Positions 31,974 to 41,515 of a stretch of 64,000 bases of DNA are shown here, piece by piece. The position numbers and the translations under genes are program-made. The stretch comes from Cetobacterium_A somerae (GTDB lineage: Bacteria; Fusobacteriota; Fusobacteriia; Fusobacteriales; Fusobacteriaceae). The DNA lies in assembly GCF_044784365.2 (NCBI RefSeq), contig NZ_CP173062.2. One strand, written 5' to 3'. The number at the start of each line of letters is the position of its first letter. Position 1 is the stretch's first letter. Below the pieces are notes generated by a model. That model searched no databases and had not been told where the DNA came from. It worked only from the letters and a program-made list of their open reading frames with translations.

Positions 31974-33671
31974 TTATTCTGTAATTTCATCGATTCCCAT
32001 CTGTTTTAAGACCATTTTCATAATTCCAATAACCAAGAAAACAACGATGATTAAAATTGTACAATATGCTGAAGCAACACCTATTTTTCCTACATCAATT
32101 TGATTCATAATAGCAACTGTTAGAAGATTATAATTTGCAGAAACTAAGAATATAACAGTACTAACTAAAGTCATGCTTCTAACAAATGCGTAGACTAATC
32201 CACTAAAAAATGCAGGTTTAACCATAGGAAGAGTAATAGAAGTAAATACTTTCTTACTATTTGCACCTAAAACCATTGCAGCTTCTTCAATAGATGGATC
32301 AATTTGTTGAAGGGCAGCCATACCAGAACGAATTCCAATTGGCATATTTCTCATGATAAAAGCTATTATTAAGATAGTTGCAGTTCCAGTTAAAATAAAA
32401 GGTTTGGTATTATACGTGATAACATAACCAAGTCCAACTATAGTTCCAGGAATTGCAATGGCCATCATTGTAGAAAATTCTATAAATCCTTTTCCAATAA
32501 ACTTTCCTCTAATTATTAAAAATGCAATAATCATAGCTAAGATTCCAGTTATAGGAGTAGATATTAAGGATAAAATAGTTGTATCAATAATAGGTTTCAT
32601 ACCTAAGTCAAAAACATATTTATAATGATCTAAAGATGGAGAGTAGTTTATTCCCCAAAGTTTAACAAGAGAACCAATAGGTATTGTGATATACATCATA
32701 AGTACAAAAATAGTTAAAAGAGACATAATTATAAAAATAGGCAATGTTATAGATTTTTCCTTTATTTTTTCACGTTCTCTAGAAACTTTTCCAGTTACAG
32801 TAACATAAGACTTTTTACTTATGTAATATTTTTGAGTTACAAATATAGAAAGAGATATTAAAACGAGAATTATAGAAAGAGCAGTGGCACTTCCCATATC
32901 ATAGTTTCCTATCCCTTGAAGATAAACCTGAACAGCAACAGTTGTAAAGTTTCCACCAATAACCATAGGATTACTAAAATCAGCTATAGTTTGAATAAAA
33001 ATAACTAAAAAAGCATTGGCAATTCCTGGAATCATTAGAGGAAAGGTTATAGTTTTAAAAACATCCCACCGAGATGCACCTAAATCCCTAGCAGCTTCTT
33101 CTACAGATGGATCAATTCTTTGTAATAAGCCTATTAGCATCAAATATGCAACAGGAAAAAAGGTTAAAACTTGTACTAAAACTAATCCGTGAAAACCATA
33201 GATATCAGCATTTTTTATTCCTAGAATTCCTCGTGTTATAAAACCTCTTCTTCCAAGAAGTAAAATGGCAGATAAAGCTACAACAAAAGGTGGTGAAACT
33301 ATAGGAAGAATAGCGACACTATTAAAAATTTTCTTCAGAGGTAGTTCTAAATAAGTCATACCATAGGCAAAGAAAAATCCAATTCCAGTAGAAAAAATAG
33401 AGGTTACGATACCTAATAAAATGGTATTTTTGATGATATTTAAACTTTCAGGAAGGTTCATAACCTCTATATAATGTTGGAAAGAAAAAGTATTATTAGC
33501 AGTAAAACTTTCCTTTAAAATATTGAATAAAGGAAGTATTGTAAAAAGTAATATAATAACTATTACAAAAATAATTGTAGAGAAAAGAATAGGGTCATTA
33601 AAAACTTTTTTGAAACTTTTGATTTCATTTGAAATTTTTAATTGAACCTTTGTTTTATTTTGTACATTCAT
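31974..33671 (-). CDS. ABC transporter permease, fused double-domain (FbpB type)
   Basis: This 565-residue protein has two homologous permease halves of about 280 residues, each with six helices and an EAA loop. EEAARDLGASRWDVFKTITFP is the first and EEAAMVLGANSKKVFTSITLP the second. Fusion of the two permease copies is typical of FbpB/AfuB-like importers of ferric iron and of sugar-phosphate importers of the same family. It couples to the ATPase encoded just after it. Confidence 0.92.
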   Translation of the reverse strand: MNVQNKTKVQLKISNEIKSFKKVFNDPILFSTIIFVIVIILLFTILPLFNILKESFTANNTFSFQHYIEVMNLPESLNIIKNTILLGIVTSIFSTGIGFFFAYGMTYLELPLKKIFNSVAILPIVSPPFVVALSAILLLGRRGFITRGILGIKNADIYGFHGLVLVQVLTFFPVAYLMLIGLLQRIDPSVEEAARDLGASRWDVFKTITFPLMIPGIANAFLVIFIQTIADFSNPMVIGGNFTTVAVQVYLQGIGNYDMGSATALSIILVLISLSIFVTQKYYISKKSYVTVTGKVSREREKIKEKSITLPIFIIMSLLTIFVLMMYITIPIGSLVKLWGINYSPSLDHYKYVFDLGMKPIIDTTILSLISTPITGILAMIIAFLIIRGKFIGKGFIEFSTMMAIAIPGTIVGLGYVITYNTKPFILTGTATILIIAFIMRNMPIGIRSGMAALQQIDPSIEEAAMVLGANSKKVFTSITLPMVKPAFFSGLVYAFVRSMTLVSTVIFLVSANYNLLTVAIMNQIDVGKIGVASAYCTILIIVVFLVIGIMKMVLKQMGIDEITE

Positions 33672-33686
33672 ATAGTTATCTCCTTA

Positions 33687-34706
33687 CTATTTTGTAGGAA
33701 CTTCAGCTTTTGTAGCTTTACTAAATTCATCTAAAAGATTTTTTCTATTTTTACCAGCCCAATCAAAGTCGTACTCTATTAGTTTTGCTCCTTTAATCTC
33801 TTCAACTTCAGAAGGAGGAACAGCAGTTGTATTTGTTAAAAATTGATAAGAACCTACAGTTTGTCCAAGCTCTTGTGCTTTTTTAGATAGTGACCAATCC
33901 ACAAATTTTTTAGCTGAAACTTGATCTGGACCATTAGCTAAAACAGCAACTCCACCAATTTCAAAACCTGTTCCTTCAGCAGGTGCAGCCATTATAATAT
34001 CTTCATATCCTTCTTTTCTATATTTTATAGCATCGTGTAAAAAAGTGATTCCAATAGCAGTTTCTCCAAGACCAACCATTCTACCAGGAGCAGTTCCAGA
34101 TTTTGTATACTGTCTAACTTGTCCATTAAGTTTTTGCATATATTTCATTCCCTCTTCAGGTCCCATAAGTTGAATAACAGTAGCTAACATTGTATATGCA
34201 GTGCCAGATGAACCAGGATGAGCTGTAACAATCTCACCTTTATACTCTGGTTTTAAAAGATCTTGCCAAGATTTTGGCATTTCAACTCCTAGTTCTTTTA
34301 AAACTTCTTTGTTAGCAACAAAACCTAAATACCCTACATAGATTCCTGTCCAAACTCCATTTGGATCTTTAAATTTATCACCAATATCAGTAGCATTTGG
34401 AGATTTATAAGGTTGAATAAGTCCCTCTTCATTAGCAGCTACAAAAGCATCAATAGGTCCTCCATACCAAACAGAAGCAGTCATATTATTTTTTTCAGCT
34501 CTAACTCTAGCTAAAATTTCTCCACTACTCATTCTAACGAATTTTGTTTTGATTCCAGTTTCTTTTTCAAACTCTTTAGCAGCTGCAATTGCGTGGTCTT
34601 CCATAAGTCCAGCATAAATAAGCAGTTCACCAGTCTCTTTCTCTTCGGCTGAAAAAATACCAATAGATAAAAGTAAAGAGATTAAAAGTGTAAAAATTTT
34701 TTTCAT
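33687..34706 (-). CDS. ABC transporter substrate-binding protein (FbpA/AfuA type)
   Basis: This protein has 339 residues when started at the ATG at 34706, which has GGGAGG at the right distance and gives a proper signal peptide (MKKIFTLLISLLLSIGIFSA). The longer frame from 34751 adds 15 residues and no ribosome binding site. The mature protein has a type II periplasmic binding fold: LLIYAGLMEDHAIAAAKEFE, SSGEILARVRAE, VWYGGPIDAFVAANEEG and ELGVEMPKSWQDLL. Annotated relatives bind Fe(III), but AfuA of Actinobacillus binds sugar phosphates. The paired tyrosines of classical ferric-binding proteins are not obvious here, so the substrate is left open. Confidence 0.88.
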   Translation of the reverse strand: MKKIFTLLISLLLSIGIFSAEEKETGELLIYAGLMEDHAIAAAKEFEKETGIKTKFVRMSSGEILARVRAEKNNMTASVWYGGPIDAFVAANEEGLIQPYKSPNATDIGDKFKDPNGVWTGIYVGYLGFVANKEVLKELGVEMPKSWQDLLKPEYKGEIVTAHPGSSGTAYTMLATVIQLMGPEEGMKYMQKLNGQVRQYTKSGTAPGRMVGLGETAIGITFLHDAIKYRKEGYEDIIMAAPAEGTGFEIGGVAVLANGPDQVSAKKFVDWSLSKKAQELGQTVGSYQFLTNTTAVPPSEVEEIKGAKLIEYDFDWAGKNRKNLLDEFSKATKAEVPTK

Positions 34707-34731
34707 AATATACCTCCCAAAAAAACTTATA

Positions 34732-34761
34732 ATAATCTCTATATACCTCAATTTTTGTCAA
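34732..34761 (-). promoter_or_regulatory. Promoter of the FbpABC-type operon
   Basis: On the minus strand TTGACA (34756-34761) and GATTAT (34732-34737) have an 18-base spacer, about 26 bases before the start codon. Confidence 0.55.
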
Positions 34762-34788
34762 TAAACAAGAGTAAAAATTACAAAAAAT

Positions 34789-34815
34789 AAAAAAACTGCC
34801 AAAACTGACAGTTAA
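34789..34815 (-). terminator. Terminator of the tRNA gene
   Basis: On the minus strand AACTGTC (34807-34813) pairs with GGCAGTT (34794-34800) around a six-base loop, followed by a U run. Confidence 0.75.
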
Positions 34816-34834
34816 AAGTTCATATATTAAATTT

Positions 34835-34910
34835 TGGTGGCGGGAGCTGGACTCGAACCAACGACCTTCGGGTTATGAGCCCGACGAGCTGCCAACTGCT
34901 CTATCCCGCG
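34835..34910 (-). tRNA. Initiator tRNA-Met (CAT anticodon)
   Basis: The 76-base minus-strand sequence folds as a cloverleaf with encoded CCA. The anticodon loop is CTCATAA, flanked by TCGGG and CCCGA, giving the three G:C pairs next to the loop that mark initiator tRNAs. The first base C1 faces C72, an unpaired end, which is the other initiator hallmark (C1:A72 in E. coli). The T arm has GGTTCGAGTCC. It is a single gene with its own promoter and terminator. Confidence 0.96.
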
Positions 34911-34926
34911 TTATCTTTACTAAATA

Positions 34927-34955
34927 AGTATAACACGTAACTTAGAGTGTGTCAA
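34927..34955 (-). promoter_or_regulatory. Promoter of the initiator tRNA gene
   Basis: On the minus strand TTGACA (34950-34955) and TATACT (34927-34932) have a 17-base spacer, 16 bases before the tRNA 5' end. Confidence 0.78.
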
Positions 34956-35005
34956 TAAAAAAATACAAATAAATTAAATTGTTTTAAAAAATTATACTAA
35001 TATAG

Positions 35006-35046
35006 AAAAAGAGTTATGAAGAAATACTGCTCCACAACTCTTTTAA
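35006..35046 (-). terminator. Terminator of the M60-like protein operon
   Basis: On the minus strand AAAAGAGTTGTGG pairs with TCATAACTCTTTTT (G-U pairs included) around a central loop, followed by a U-rich tail, after the stop codon at 35061. Confidence 0.7.
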
Positions 35047-35060
35047 AGCTTATTTTAAAA

Positions 35061-38000
35061 TTATACAGTTATAAGTTTTTCTAAGAATAATCTATTTTCT
35101 TCAGCTATAAACTCCTCTTTGTTGTTCCAATTTATTTGCCAAATAGGAATAGCAAAAGGTGGATATGTTTTACAAACATCGATAGCTTCTTGAGAAATTG
35201 GGAAACTATGACGTAAGAAGTAGTCACTAGTATCTCTATTTAATATATCTGAAGTGAACATAGCAAGTTTAGAAGCAGCATCTTCATTTGAAGTTGTAGG
35301 ATTTGCTTGCATATACTCATTCATTTTTATTATAAACTCTTTATCATTATAGAAATATCTCATTTTAAACCAGAAAGCAAGCTTTCCCCAATAGTCAGCA
35401 TCATATATTGAGATTTCTTCATTTGTGATGATGTTGTCATTAGACCATCCACCGCCATGGATATACTCTAATATTCCAGATTCAGCAAACCAGTTATTGA
35501 AAACTTCACCGAATAATCCCATTAAATAACCATTGTTATCAAGCTCATGTCCAACTTCGTGTCCAACAACCCAGTGATGTGCATATCTTTCTTTAGTTAA
35601 ATGATTAAATGCTAAAGGGCCTCCACTATAAGCTGTATATCCATTTCCAGTACCAACACCAGCGTGAGGATTATTTGTACTTAATCCTGTCCACATTAAT
35701 CTTTTGTAAGGGATAGGCTCATCAAACGCTTTATTAGCTCCAACTAAATTATATAAAAAGTCGATATATTCATCTCTAGTTCTTAGAACGTCTAAAAAGT
35801 TTTCAGGTTTAATATTACTTTTTAACCAATCGATGTCAAAAGCAGCTATTGTATTAACTCCTTCGATATAAGCTAAATTGCAACTGTGATATTCAGGCAT
35901 AATACTCTCTATTTTAGATTTTTGATAAAACTCTTTAAAAGAATCATATCCATAACGATAAGTTAATCCGTTATCTAATTCACTTAAAGTATACATTCTA
36001 ATTTCAGATTCTCTAGAACCTTGTAAAAATAGTTGTCCCTGTTGGTCACCAGGATTTATAATATTTATTCCTTGTTTAAAATTAAAGTTACAGTTAGGAT
36101 TTGGTTTTCCTAAGAAGCTAGTTAAAGTTCCTGTAATAGTTCTGTTAAAGACAAATATATAATCTTGGTTTGGTTTTAAATAGTGAGGAGTCATATAAAG
36201 ATTTCCAGTACTATTTGCATTTATTCGATTAAAGTAAAAACTATTAGTTTTTTCTAAAGCTTTAATTGAAAGAACATCAAAAGGATTAGAGCTATTATTA
36301 TTTATAAAAACTTTTGCTAGTTCTAAAGCTACAATTAACTCTTTGTCTTCAGTTACATATTTTTCAATCTCTTCAATATCTTTAATTCCGATTCCAGGTT
36401 TTACTTTTGTAAAATCATCATTAAATATATCTTTTATTCTAGCATGAATAGGATTGTAAATTTTGAAATTTACTTCATAAAGAGATACTGAGTTACTACT
36501 TGATTCTAAAGTTCTTATCATAACCTCTTTAGCTAAAACAGGTGGAATTTTTAAAATTTTTACTTCATCATTAGCAGAGTTACCTATTGAGAAGGTAGTA
36601 GCAAATCTCCATTGGTCACTGCTAGTTTCTTTATAATAAATTTCACCACTTTTTATATTACCGTTTATAGATTTACAAACATATCTAAATTGATCCACAA
36701 CTTTAGGCGTTTCAAAAATAAATTCAACATCTCCTATACTGCTTCCATAAAAATTAGTTTCTAAATCTCCATCAAGAGCATTTTCAATAGGTTTATGTGA
36801 ACCACATCTAGATATACCTTTTATTGTATTTTGTGGAATTTCAGTAAATAAGTCGTTTATTACGTAATAATCACTTTGAGTACATGGAATAATTTCGATA
36901 TAGTGAGGTTTCCATTTTTCAATCTCTTCTAGAAAAACTCTAACTTTGAAGTCTTGGGTGTATATAGAAGAGAAATTTATATCAATTTCATTCTCTTTTA
37001 GTGTATAGTTTATAGTTTTTAAAACTCTATTATTTCCTAAGCTATCCACATAAAGTATTTCAACTCCATATAAAGTGTTAATATTATTTTTTAATTTAAG
37101 TTTAAGATGATTAATAACTCTTAAATCATTGTTAGAATAATCGATATCTTTATAAAAAACCCTTTCTCTGAATAAATCTTTAGCCAATTGAATTTTATCT
37201 ATATACTCTTGAGTTACGAGAACTCTTTCCTCTAATTTTAGTATTTTTTCAAATGTTACATCATCCTTTAGAGATGTAAAAGTTTTATCAACAAAAAGCT
37301 CATTTAAATCGTCTTCTAAAAAGTTATGGATATAAGTAGAAAGTTCATCTTTTCTTATTCTACGATTTGCAGTTTTAATAAAAAGCTCTGAAATAAACAT
37401 AGGTTCAATTCTAGAATTAAACTGATTATTTTCATTGTAAAGATATCTTTCTTTTGTCAATGGGTTTTCACAATAAATTGAGAATCTATCTTCAAAAGTT
37501 GTTAAAAATTTCGAAATTAATTTTTTTTCAGAGAATTTAATCATATTATAGATTACGTTATCTACTGCATAATAATCAATTATTACATTGTCATTATTAT
37601 ATTTTGTATCTTCATCAGTATTGAAAGAGTAGTTTTCAATATTTTCTATAATTGCTTCAACACCATAAATTTCGTAAGTTCCATAGATTAAAAGTTCAAA
37701 GTTATCTGTGTATATTTCTGTAAAATTAACAACTTTTTGATTGTTTTCTAAATGAGTAATCTCAATATTTTTTAGCTTAAATGCTTTTTCTTGCTTATCG
37801 AAATATCTAATATCCGCTCTTAAAATATTTTCTAAAGCAACAAATTGTAATCCTGTAACTACAGAGTATTCTTTTAGATTTTCAGCTTTAAATACGTTAG
37901 GTTCAATGCTTTCTAAATAAAGGTTTTCAATCTCTTTATAAATAGAGTTATATTCAGCAGTATTAGCCAAAAGTGTTCTTAAATATCTTAAATATTCTAA

Positions 38001-39578
38001 GTCAACCTTATCAACTAAAGATGTTTTAGTTTCATCTGTAAAACATTCCATTAAAGTATCGTAAAGACGATTATATCGGAAAAATTCAGTTTCATATATT
38101 AAAACATGATCATCATTTCCTTTCGTAACTCTAACACAAAGTTCTTTAGCTAAGATTGGTTTAAAGTGAACGTTTCTCCAGTTGCCAGAAATCCCATCCA
38201 TTAAACATTGAGCAACTTCCATCCACTCATCTTCTGAGCTTTCTTTATAAAGTAAAGTGTAGTTTTGAATTCTTCCTAAAGAGTTAGGTCTTGTTAAAAC
38301 ATGAACTCTATCAATAACTTTTTCTTGGCTAAAAGAAAAATATACATCTCCATAACCTATAGATGTAAATGGATTGCTATGAAACTGAGTTGCTTCATCT
38401 CCGTCAACAGCTCTTTGAGCTACAAGATGTGCATAATGACCGCAACCAGATGTAGCTGTAATTGTAGATTTATCTATTCTAGTATCCTCATCGATTTCAG
38501 AGTAATAATCCTCTCTAAAAGGAGCACCAGTAATAGTAAGATTTTCTTGGTTTGCTCCATATATTTTAAAAGTTATATCTTTTGCAAAAAATGGTTTAAA
38601 TGTAACTTTATTTTCATCAATAGATAGAGGAACTTTTGTAAAAATATTTCCATAGTTATCAGTATATTCAACTTCAATATAACCATGAGCTAGGTTTTCG
38701 CTTAGAGAAAACTCTTTCCACATTTCAAACTTATCATTTCTGTATATCATAGTTTTTCCATCCTCTTTTCCAGTTAGTAGTTTTTTAGCTAAATTTAACT
38801 TTAAAATATACTCTTCAGTAGTATGTACTTTAGAGCTAATAGCTTTTATTGTGTTATAGGTAATACCTTCATTTAATGCTGTAAAGGTATTATCTGTGAA
38901 AAGAGAGTCTATTTCATAAGAGATGTAGTTAAAGATGAATATATTTGTATTCTCTAAAAAGTTTACTGTTAGAGGATTACTACTTCTTATAAATAGTTTT
39001 TTCATCATAATAGGTAAAAATTTATAAGTTCCACTACTGCTATCAGCTTCAACAGTTATTTTTACAAAATCTTGGTTATCACCAGATGAATAAAATAATT
39101 CGAACTCTCCATTAGGAATAAACTCTATCCTATCTACAATTCTTGATTCTTGAAGTTTAAAATAAAACTCTTTATTTTGGTTTTCAGAACTAATCTCTAC
39201 TTCATTTAATTTTATTCTTGTATCAACATCTTCATTTTTATAATACTTTCTTCCGTTTACAATAACAGGAGTAACATTTATAATAGAGGCTTCGTCATCT
39301 TCTATTAAAACTTTAACCTCTCTTGTTAACACAGGATCAAGTTCCCATTTTTGAATATTTCCTTCTTCACTAATTTCTCTAGCATGTAGATTTATAGTAT
39401 TATTTAAAAAATCTTTAAATTGAATATTTAAAGATGAAGGAAAAATATTGTTTTGGCTCTCTAAAATTAAATTAGTAACCACTGAGTAATCGTTGAGTTT
39501 TAAAGTGAAAGTTTTTGAACTAGGTGCATTACCATTTCTAATAAAAATCAATTCTGGAACGAACTCTTTTAAATCCAT
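35061..39578 (-). CDS. Giant M60-like (enhancin-type) metallopeptidase with F5/8-type domains
   Basis: This 1505-residue protein ends in an M60-like peptidase domain (about residues 1130-1500) with the zinc motif HEVGHE (His1340, Glu1341, His1344). M60 peptidases act on mucins and other glycoproteins. Two F5/8 type C (carbohydrate-binding) domains start near residues 372 and 921, each with a GCGH or RCGSHK opening and an A-DGD-T-F pattern. A helical module beginning LFTDNTF recurs near residues 225, 509, 759 and 1049. No signal peptide is visible: the start reads MDLKEFVPELIFIRNG. The gene lies directly after a truncated paralogue on the same transcript. How it reaches the outside, if it does, is unknown. 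Confidence 0.88.
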   Translation of the reverse strand: MDLKEFVPELIFIRNGNAPSSKTFTLKLNDYSVVTNLILESQNNIFPSSLNIQFKDFLNNTINLHAREISEEGNIQKWELDPVLTREVKVLIEDDEASIINVTPVIVNGRKYYKNEDVDTRIKLNEVEISSENQNKEFYFKLQESRIVDRIEFIPNGEFELFYSSGDNQDFVKITVEADSSSGTYKFLPIMMKKLFIRSSNPLTVNFLENTNIFIFNYISYEIDSLFTDNTFTALNEGITYNTIKAISSKVHTTEEYILKLNLAKKLLTGKEDGKTMIYRNDKFEMWKEFSLSENLAHGYIEVEYTDNYGNIFTKVPLSIDENKVTFKPFFAKDITFKIYGANQENLTITGAPFREDYYSEIDEDTRIDKSTITATSGCGHYAHLVAQRAVDGDEATQFHSNPFTSIGYGDVYFSFSQEKVIDRVHVLTRPNSLGRIQNYTLLYKESSEDEWMEVAQCLMDGISGNWRNVHFKPILAKELCVRVTKGNDDHVLIYETEFFRYNRLYDTLMECFTDETKTSLVDKVDLEYLRYLRTLLANTAEYNSIYKEIENLYLESIEPNVFKAENLKEYSVVTGLQFVALENILRADIRYFDKQEKAFKLKNIEITHLENNQKVVNFTEIYTDNFELLIYGTYEIYGVEAIIENIENYSFNTDEDTKYNNDNVIIDYYAVDNVIYNMIKFSEKKLISKFLTTFEDRFSIYCENPLTKERYLYNENNQFNSRIEPMFISELFIKTANRRIRKDELSTYIHNFLEDDLNELFVDKTFTSLKDDVTFEKILKLEERVLVTQEYIDKIQLAKDLFRERVFYKDIDYSNNDLRVINHLKLKLKNNINTLYGVEILYVDSLGNNRVLKTINYTLKENEIDINFSSIYTQDFKVRVFLEEIEKWKPHYIEIIPCTQSDYYVINDLFTEIPQNTIKGISRCGSHKPIENALDGDLETNFYGSSIGDVEFIFETPKVVDQFRYVCKSINGNIKSGEIYYKETSSDQWRFATTFSIGNSANDEVKILKIPPVLAKEVMIRTLESSSNSVSLYEVNFKIYNPIHARIKDIFNDDFTKVKPGIGIKDIEEIEKYVTEDKELIVALELAKVFINNNSSNPFDVLSIKALEKTNSFYFNRINANSTGNLYMTPHYLKPNQDYIFVFNRTITGTLTSFLGKPNPNCNFNFKQGINIINPGDQQGQLFLQGSRESEIRMYTLSELDNGLTYRYGYDSFKEFYQKSKIESIMPEYHSCNLAYIEGVNTIAAFDIDWLKSNIKPENFLDVLRTRDEYIDFLYNLVGANKAFDEPIPYKRLMWTGLSTNNPHAGVGTGNGYTAYSGGPLAFNHLTKERYAHHWVVGHEVGHELDNNGYLMGLFGEVFNNWFAESGILEYIHGGGWSNDNIITNEEISIYDADYWGKLAFWFKMRYFYNDKEFIIKMNEYMQANPTTSNEDAASKLAMFTSDILNRDTSDYFLRHSFPISQEAIDVCKTYPPFAIPIWQINWNNKEEFIAEENRLFLEKLITV

Positions 39579-39580
39579 AT

Positions 39581-41347
39581 CTATCTTGTCGCCTCCTGCT
39601 GTATTCTATTTAAGTAATATTGATTGAACAACTCTCTTTCTCTTCTAAAAAATTCCTTATGATTTTCAAAAGTTATATTATCTATATCTAAAAATAGATT
39701 AGGATATTTATTGCAAAGATTAATAGTGTCTTGTGAAAGAGTATATCCTTTTTGTATGAAAAGAGAAGCTACATTTCTACAAATTAACTCACTTAACCAA
39801 AGAGCTAATTTATCTAAAGGATTTTCATTTTCAGAAAATTCATATGTGTAGTATTTTCTAAAAAGTCTAGTTATAAATCTATCAGAATTTGAATATAGCA
39901 TGATTTTTATAAATATATCTTTTTTATCTTCTCCTGTTAGAGCCAAAACTTTATTGTATTTAAATTCAAAAGTTTTATAAAATCCAAGTTTTAAAAGGTC
40001 ACCTAACTCTTTAGAGAAAAATTCATTAGAAACCATTTCTTCAGCAGTTAATCTACAAATTAAAGGTGTTGCAAAATTGTGAATTCCATTTTTGAAAAAT
40101 AAACTTGCATCTCCACCAAAGTTTAAAATACTTCCAATATCTGTATTTTTTATTCCAACTCTTTCTTCAGAATCTCCCTGCCATAATAATCTTTTGATTA
40201 TATTTTTATCAAAATATAAAGGTGTATCTAAGATTGCATATAAGTAGTCATAGTAAGCATCAATAGTGATAATTGCATCTAAAAAACGATGTTCATCGAA
40301 ACTGTTTTTAATCCAATTAGTATCAATATTAGCAATAAAGTTTTTACCCTCTATAAACATATTTTTTCTACCATTTTGTAAGTTTAAAAATTGTGTGAAT
40401 TTACTTTCTCCCATTTTAAATACACTTGATTCATTAAATCCATACCCTCTAATATATATATTTTCATTAAGGTCACCTATTAGAAAAAGTTCTCCAGATT
40501 TAGGGATAAAAACTTTATTTATTCCTCTTGCTAATTTTATAGTTTTATTGTAATGAAAATCTTTTCTATCTTCAAAACAAACTATTTCACAATCAGAGTT
40601 AGATATGAATATTACATTTTTACTATTTTTAACAAACATTCCTAAAGAGTTAAGTTTGCTTGTTTTAACAATTTTTAAAGTATTACAAAACTCACCAGTA
40701 GTGATTGCGTTGTTTTTAGAGATTGCCACTTCATTATATTTAATTGTAGTCATTTTAGAGAAAAATAGGTATTTAACTATTTCACTAACACTGTATAACT
40801 CTGGAAAATCTTTTATATCATTTTGAACTTCATCAATTATTGCTAAAGTTAAAAAATCTGAAAGTATAAAATCACCATTGATTTCATCGAAAAATGTGAG
40901 CATATTAAGCTCTTGCATTAAACTACTATAAAAACTTATTTCATTCATAGTAATAAATCTTCCGTTACTTCCATGAACTCGAATACAAATTTCATTGGCA
41001 AAAACTGGAGAAAATTCAGCTATTCTTAAACCTTCGCTTGTTTCCCAATTAGATGATCTAAATACAGAGATCCAGTCTGCTGTAGATATATTATTTTTAT
41101 ATAGAATTTCAAAACTTTGAATGAGTCCCCATCCTCTAAGATTACTTGTATAAAAATCTATTTTTTCAAGTACTCTGTGTTGAGGTAGTTTAAAATAGAT
41201 ATCACCGTAAGAACTAGTAGGATAACTTCCATTAGAAGCATAAACAGTTTCTAAATTGCCGTCAAGAACTAAAGAAACTTCATTATTACCAAAATGAGAT
41301 AAATTTGCTGATGCTGTAATTGAATCGTTAGGTATTTTATTATTCAC
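39581..41347 (-). CDS. M60-like pseudo-peptidase with one F5/8-type domain
   Basis: This 588-residue paralogue of the next gene has a single F5/8-type domain at the N terminus (ITASANLSHFGNNEVSLVLDG), one copy of the helical module (about residues 145-195) and a diverged M60-like region. The C-terminal segments LDKLALWLSELICRNVAS and QDTINLCNKYPNLF align with SKLAMFTSDILNRDTSD and QEAIDVCKTYPPFA of the giant protein. The HExxH motif is absent: where it should be, the sequence reads LICRLTAEEMVSNEF. It is therefore likely a non-catalytic binding partner. The start is GTG at 41347 after AAAGGAG. No signal peptide is seen. The giant gene starts two bases after its stop codon. Confidence 0.8.
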   Translation of the reverse strand: MNNKIPNDSITASANLSHFGNNEVSLVLDGNLETVYASNGSYPTSSYGDIYFKLPQHRVLEKIDFYTSNLRGWGLIQSFEILYKNNISTADWISVFRSSNWETSEGLRIAEFSPVFANEICIRVHGSNGRFITMNEISFYSSLMQELNMLTFFDEINGDFILSDFLTLAIIDEVQNDIKDFPELYSVSEIVKYLFFSKMTTIKYNEVAISKNNAITTGEFCNTLKIVKTSKLNSLGMFVKNSKNVIFISNSDCEIVCFEDRKDFHYNKTIKLARGINKVFIPKSGELFLIGDLNENIYIRGYGFNESSVFKMGESKFTQFLNLQNGRKNMFIEGKNFIANIDTNWIKNSFDEHRFLDAIITIDAYYDYLYAILDTPLYFDKNIIKRLLWQGDSEERVGIKNTDIGSILNFGGDASLFFKNGIHNFATPLICRLTAEEMVSNEFFSKELGDLLKLGFYKTFEFKYNKVLALTGEDKKDIFIKIMLYSNSDRFITRLFRKYYTYEFSENENPLDKLALWLSELICRNVASLFIQKGYTLSQDTINLCNKYPNLFLDIDNITFENHKEFFRRERELFNQYYLNRIQQEATR

Positions 41348-41446
41348 AGTTCACTCCTTTTGTATTTTCTTAAACTATTATGAAATAATTTTACATTCAA
41401 TGTATTGTTAAGTCAATAGTAAAAATTTTATTTTAAATAAAGTTTT

Positions 41447-41475
41447 TTACCTATATAAAATTAATGTGATATAAT
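41447..41475 (+). promoter_or_regulatory. Promoter of the D-cysteine desulfhydrase-like gene
   Basis: TTACCT (41447-41452) and TATAAT (41470-41475) have a 17-base spacer. The -10 is preceded by TGA, an extended -10 arrangement. Confidence 0.68.
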
Positions 41476-41515
41476 CTTAAAAAATCAGAACTTATAATAA
41501 AAAGGGGGAAATTTA

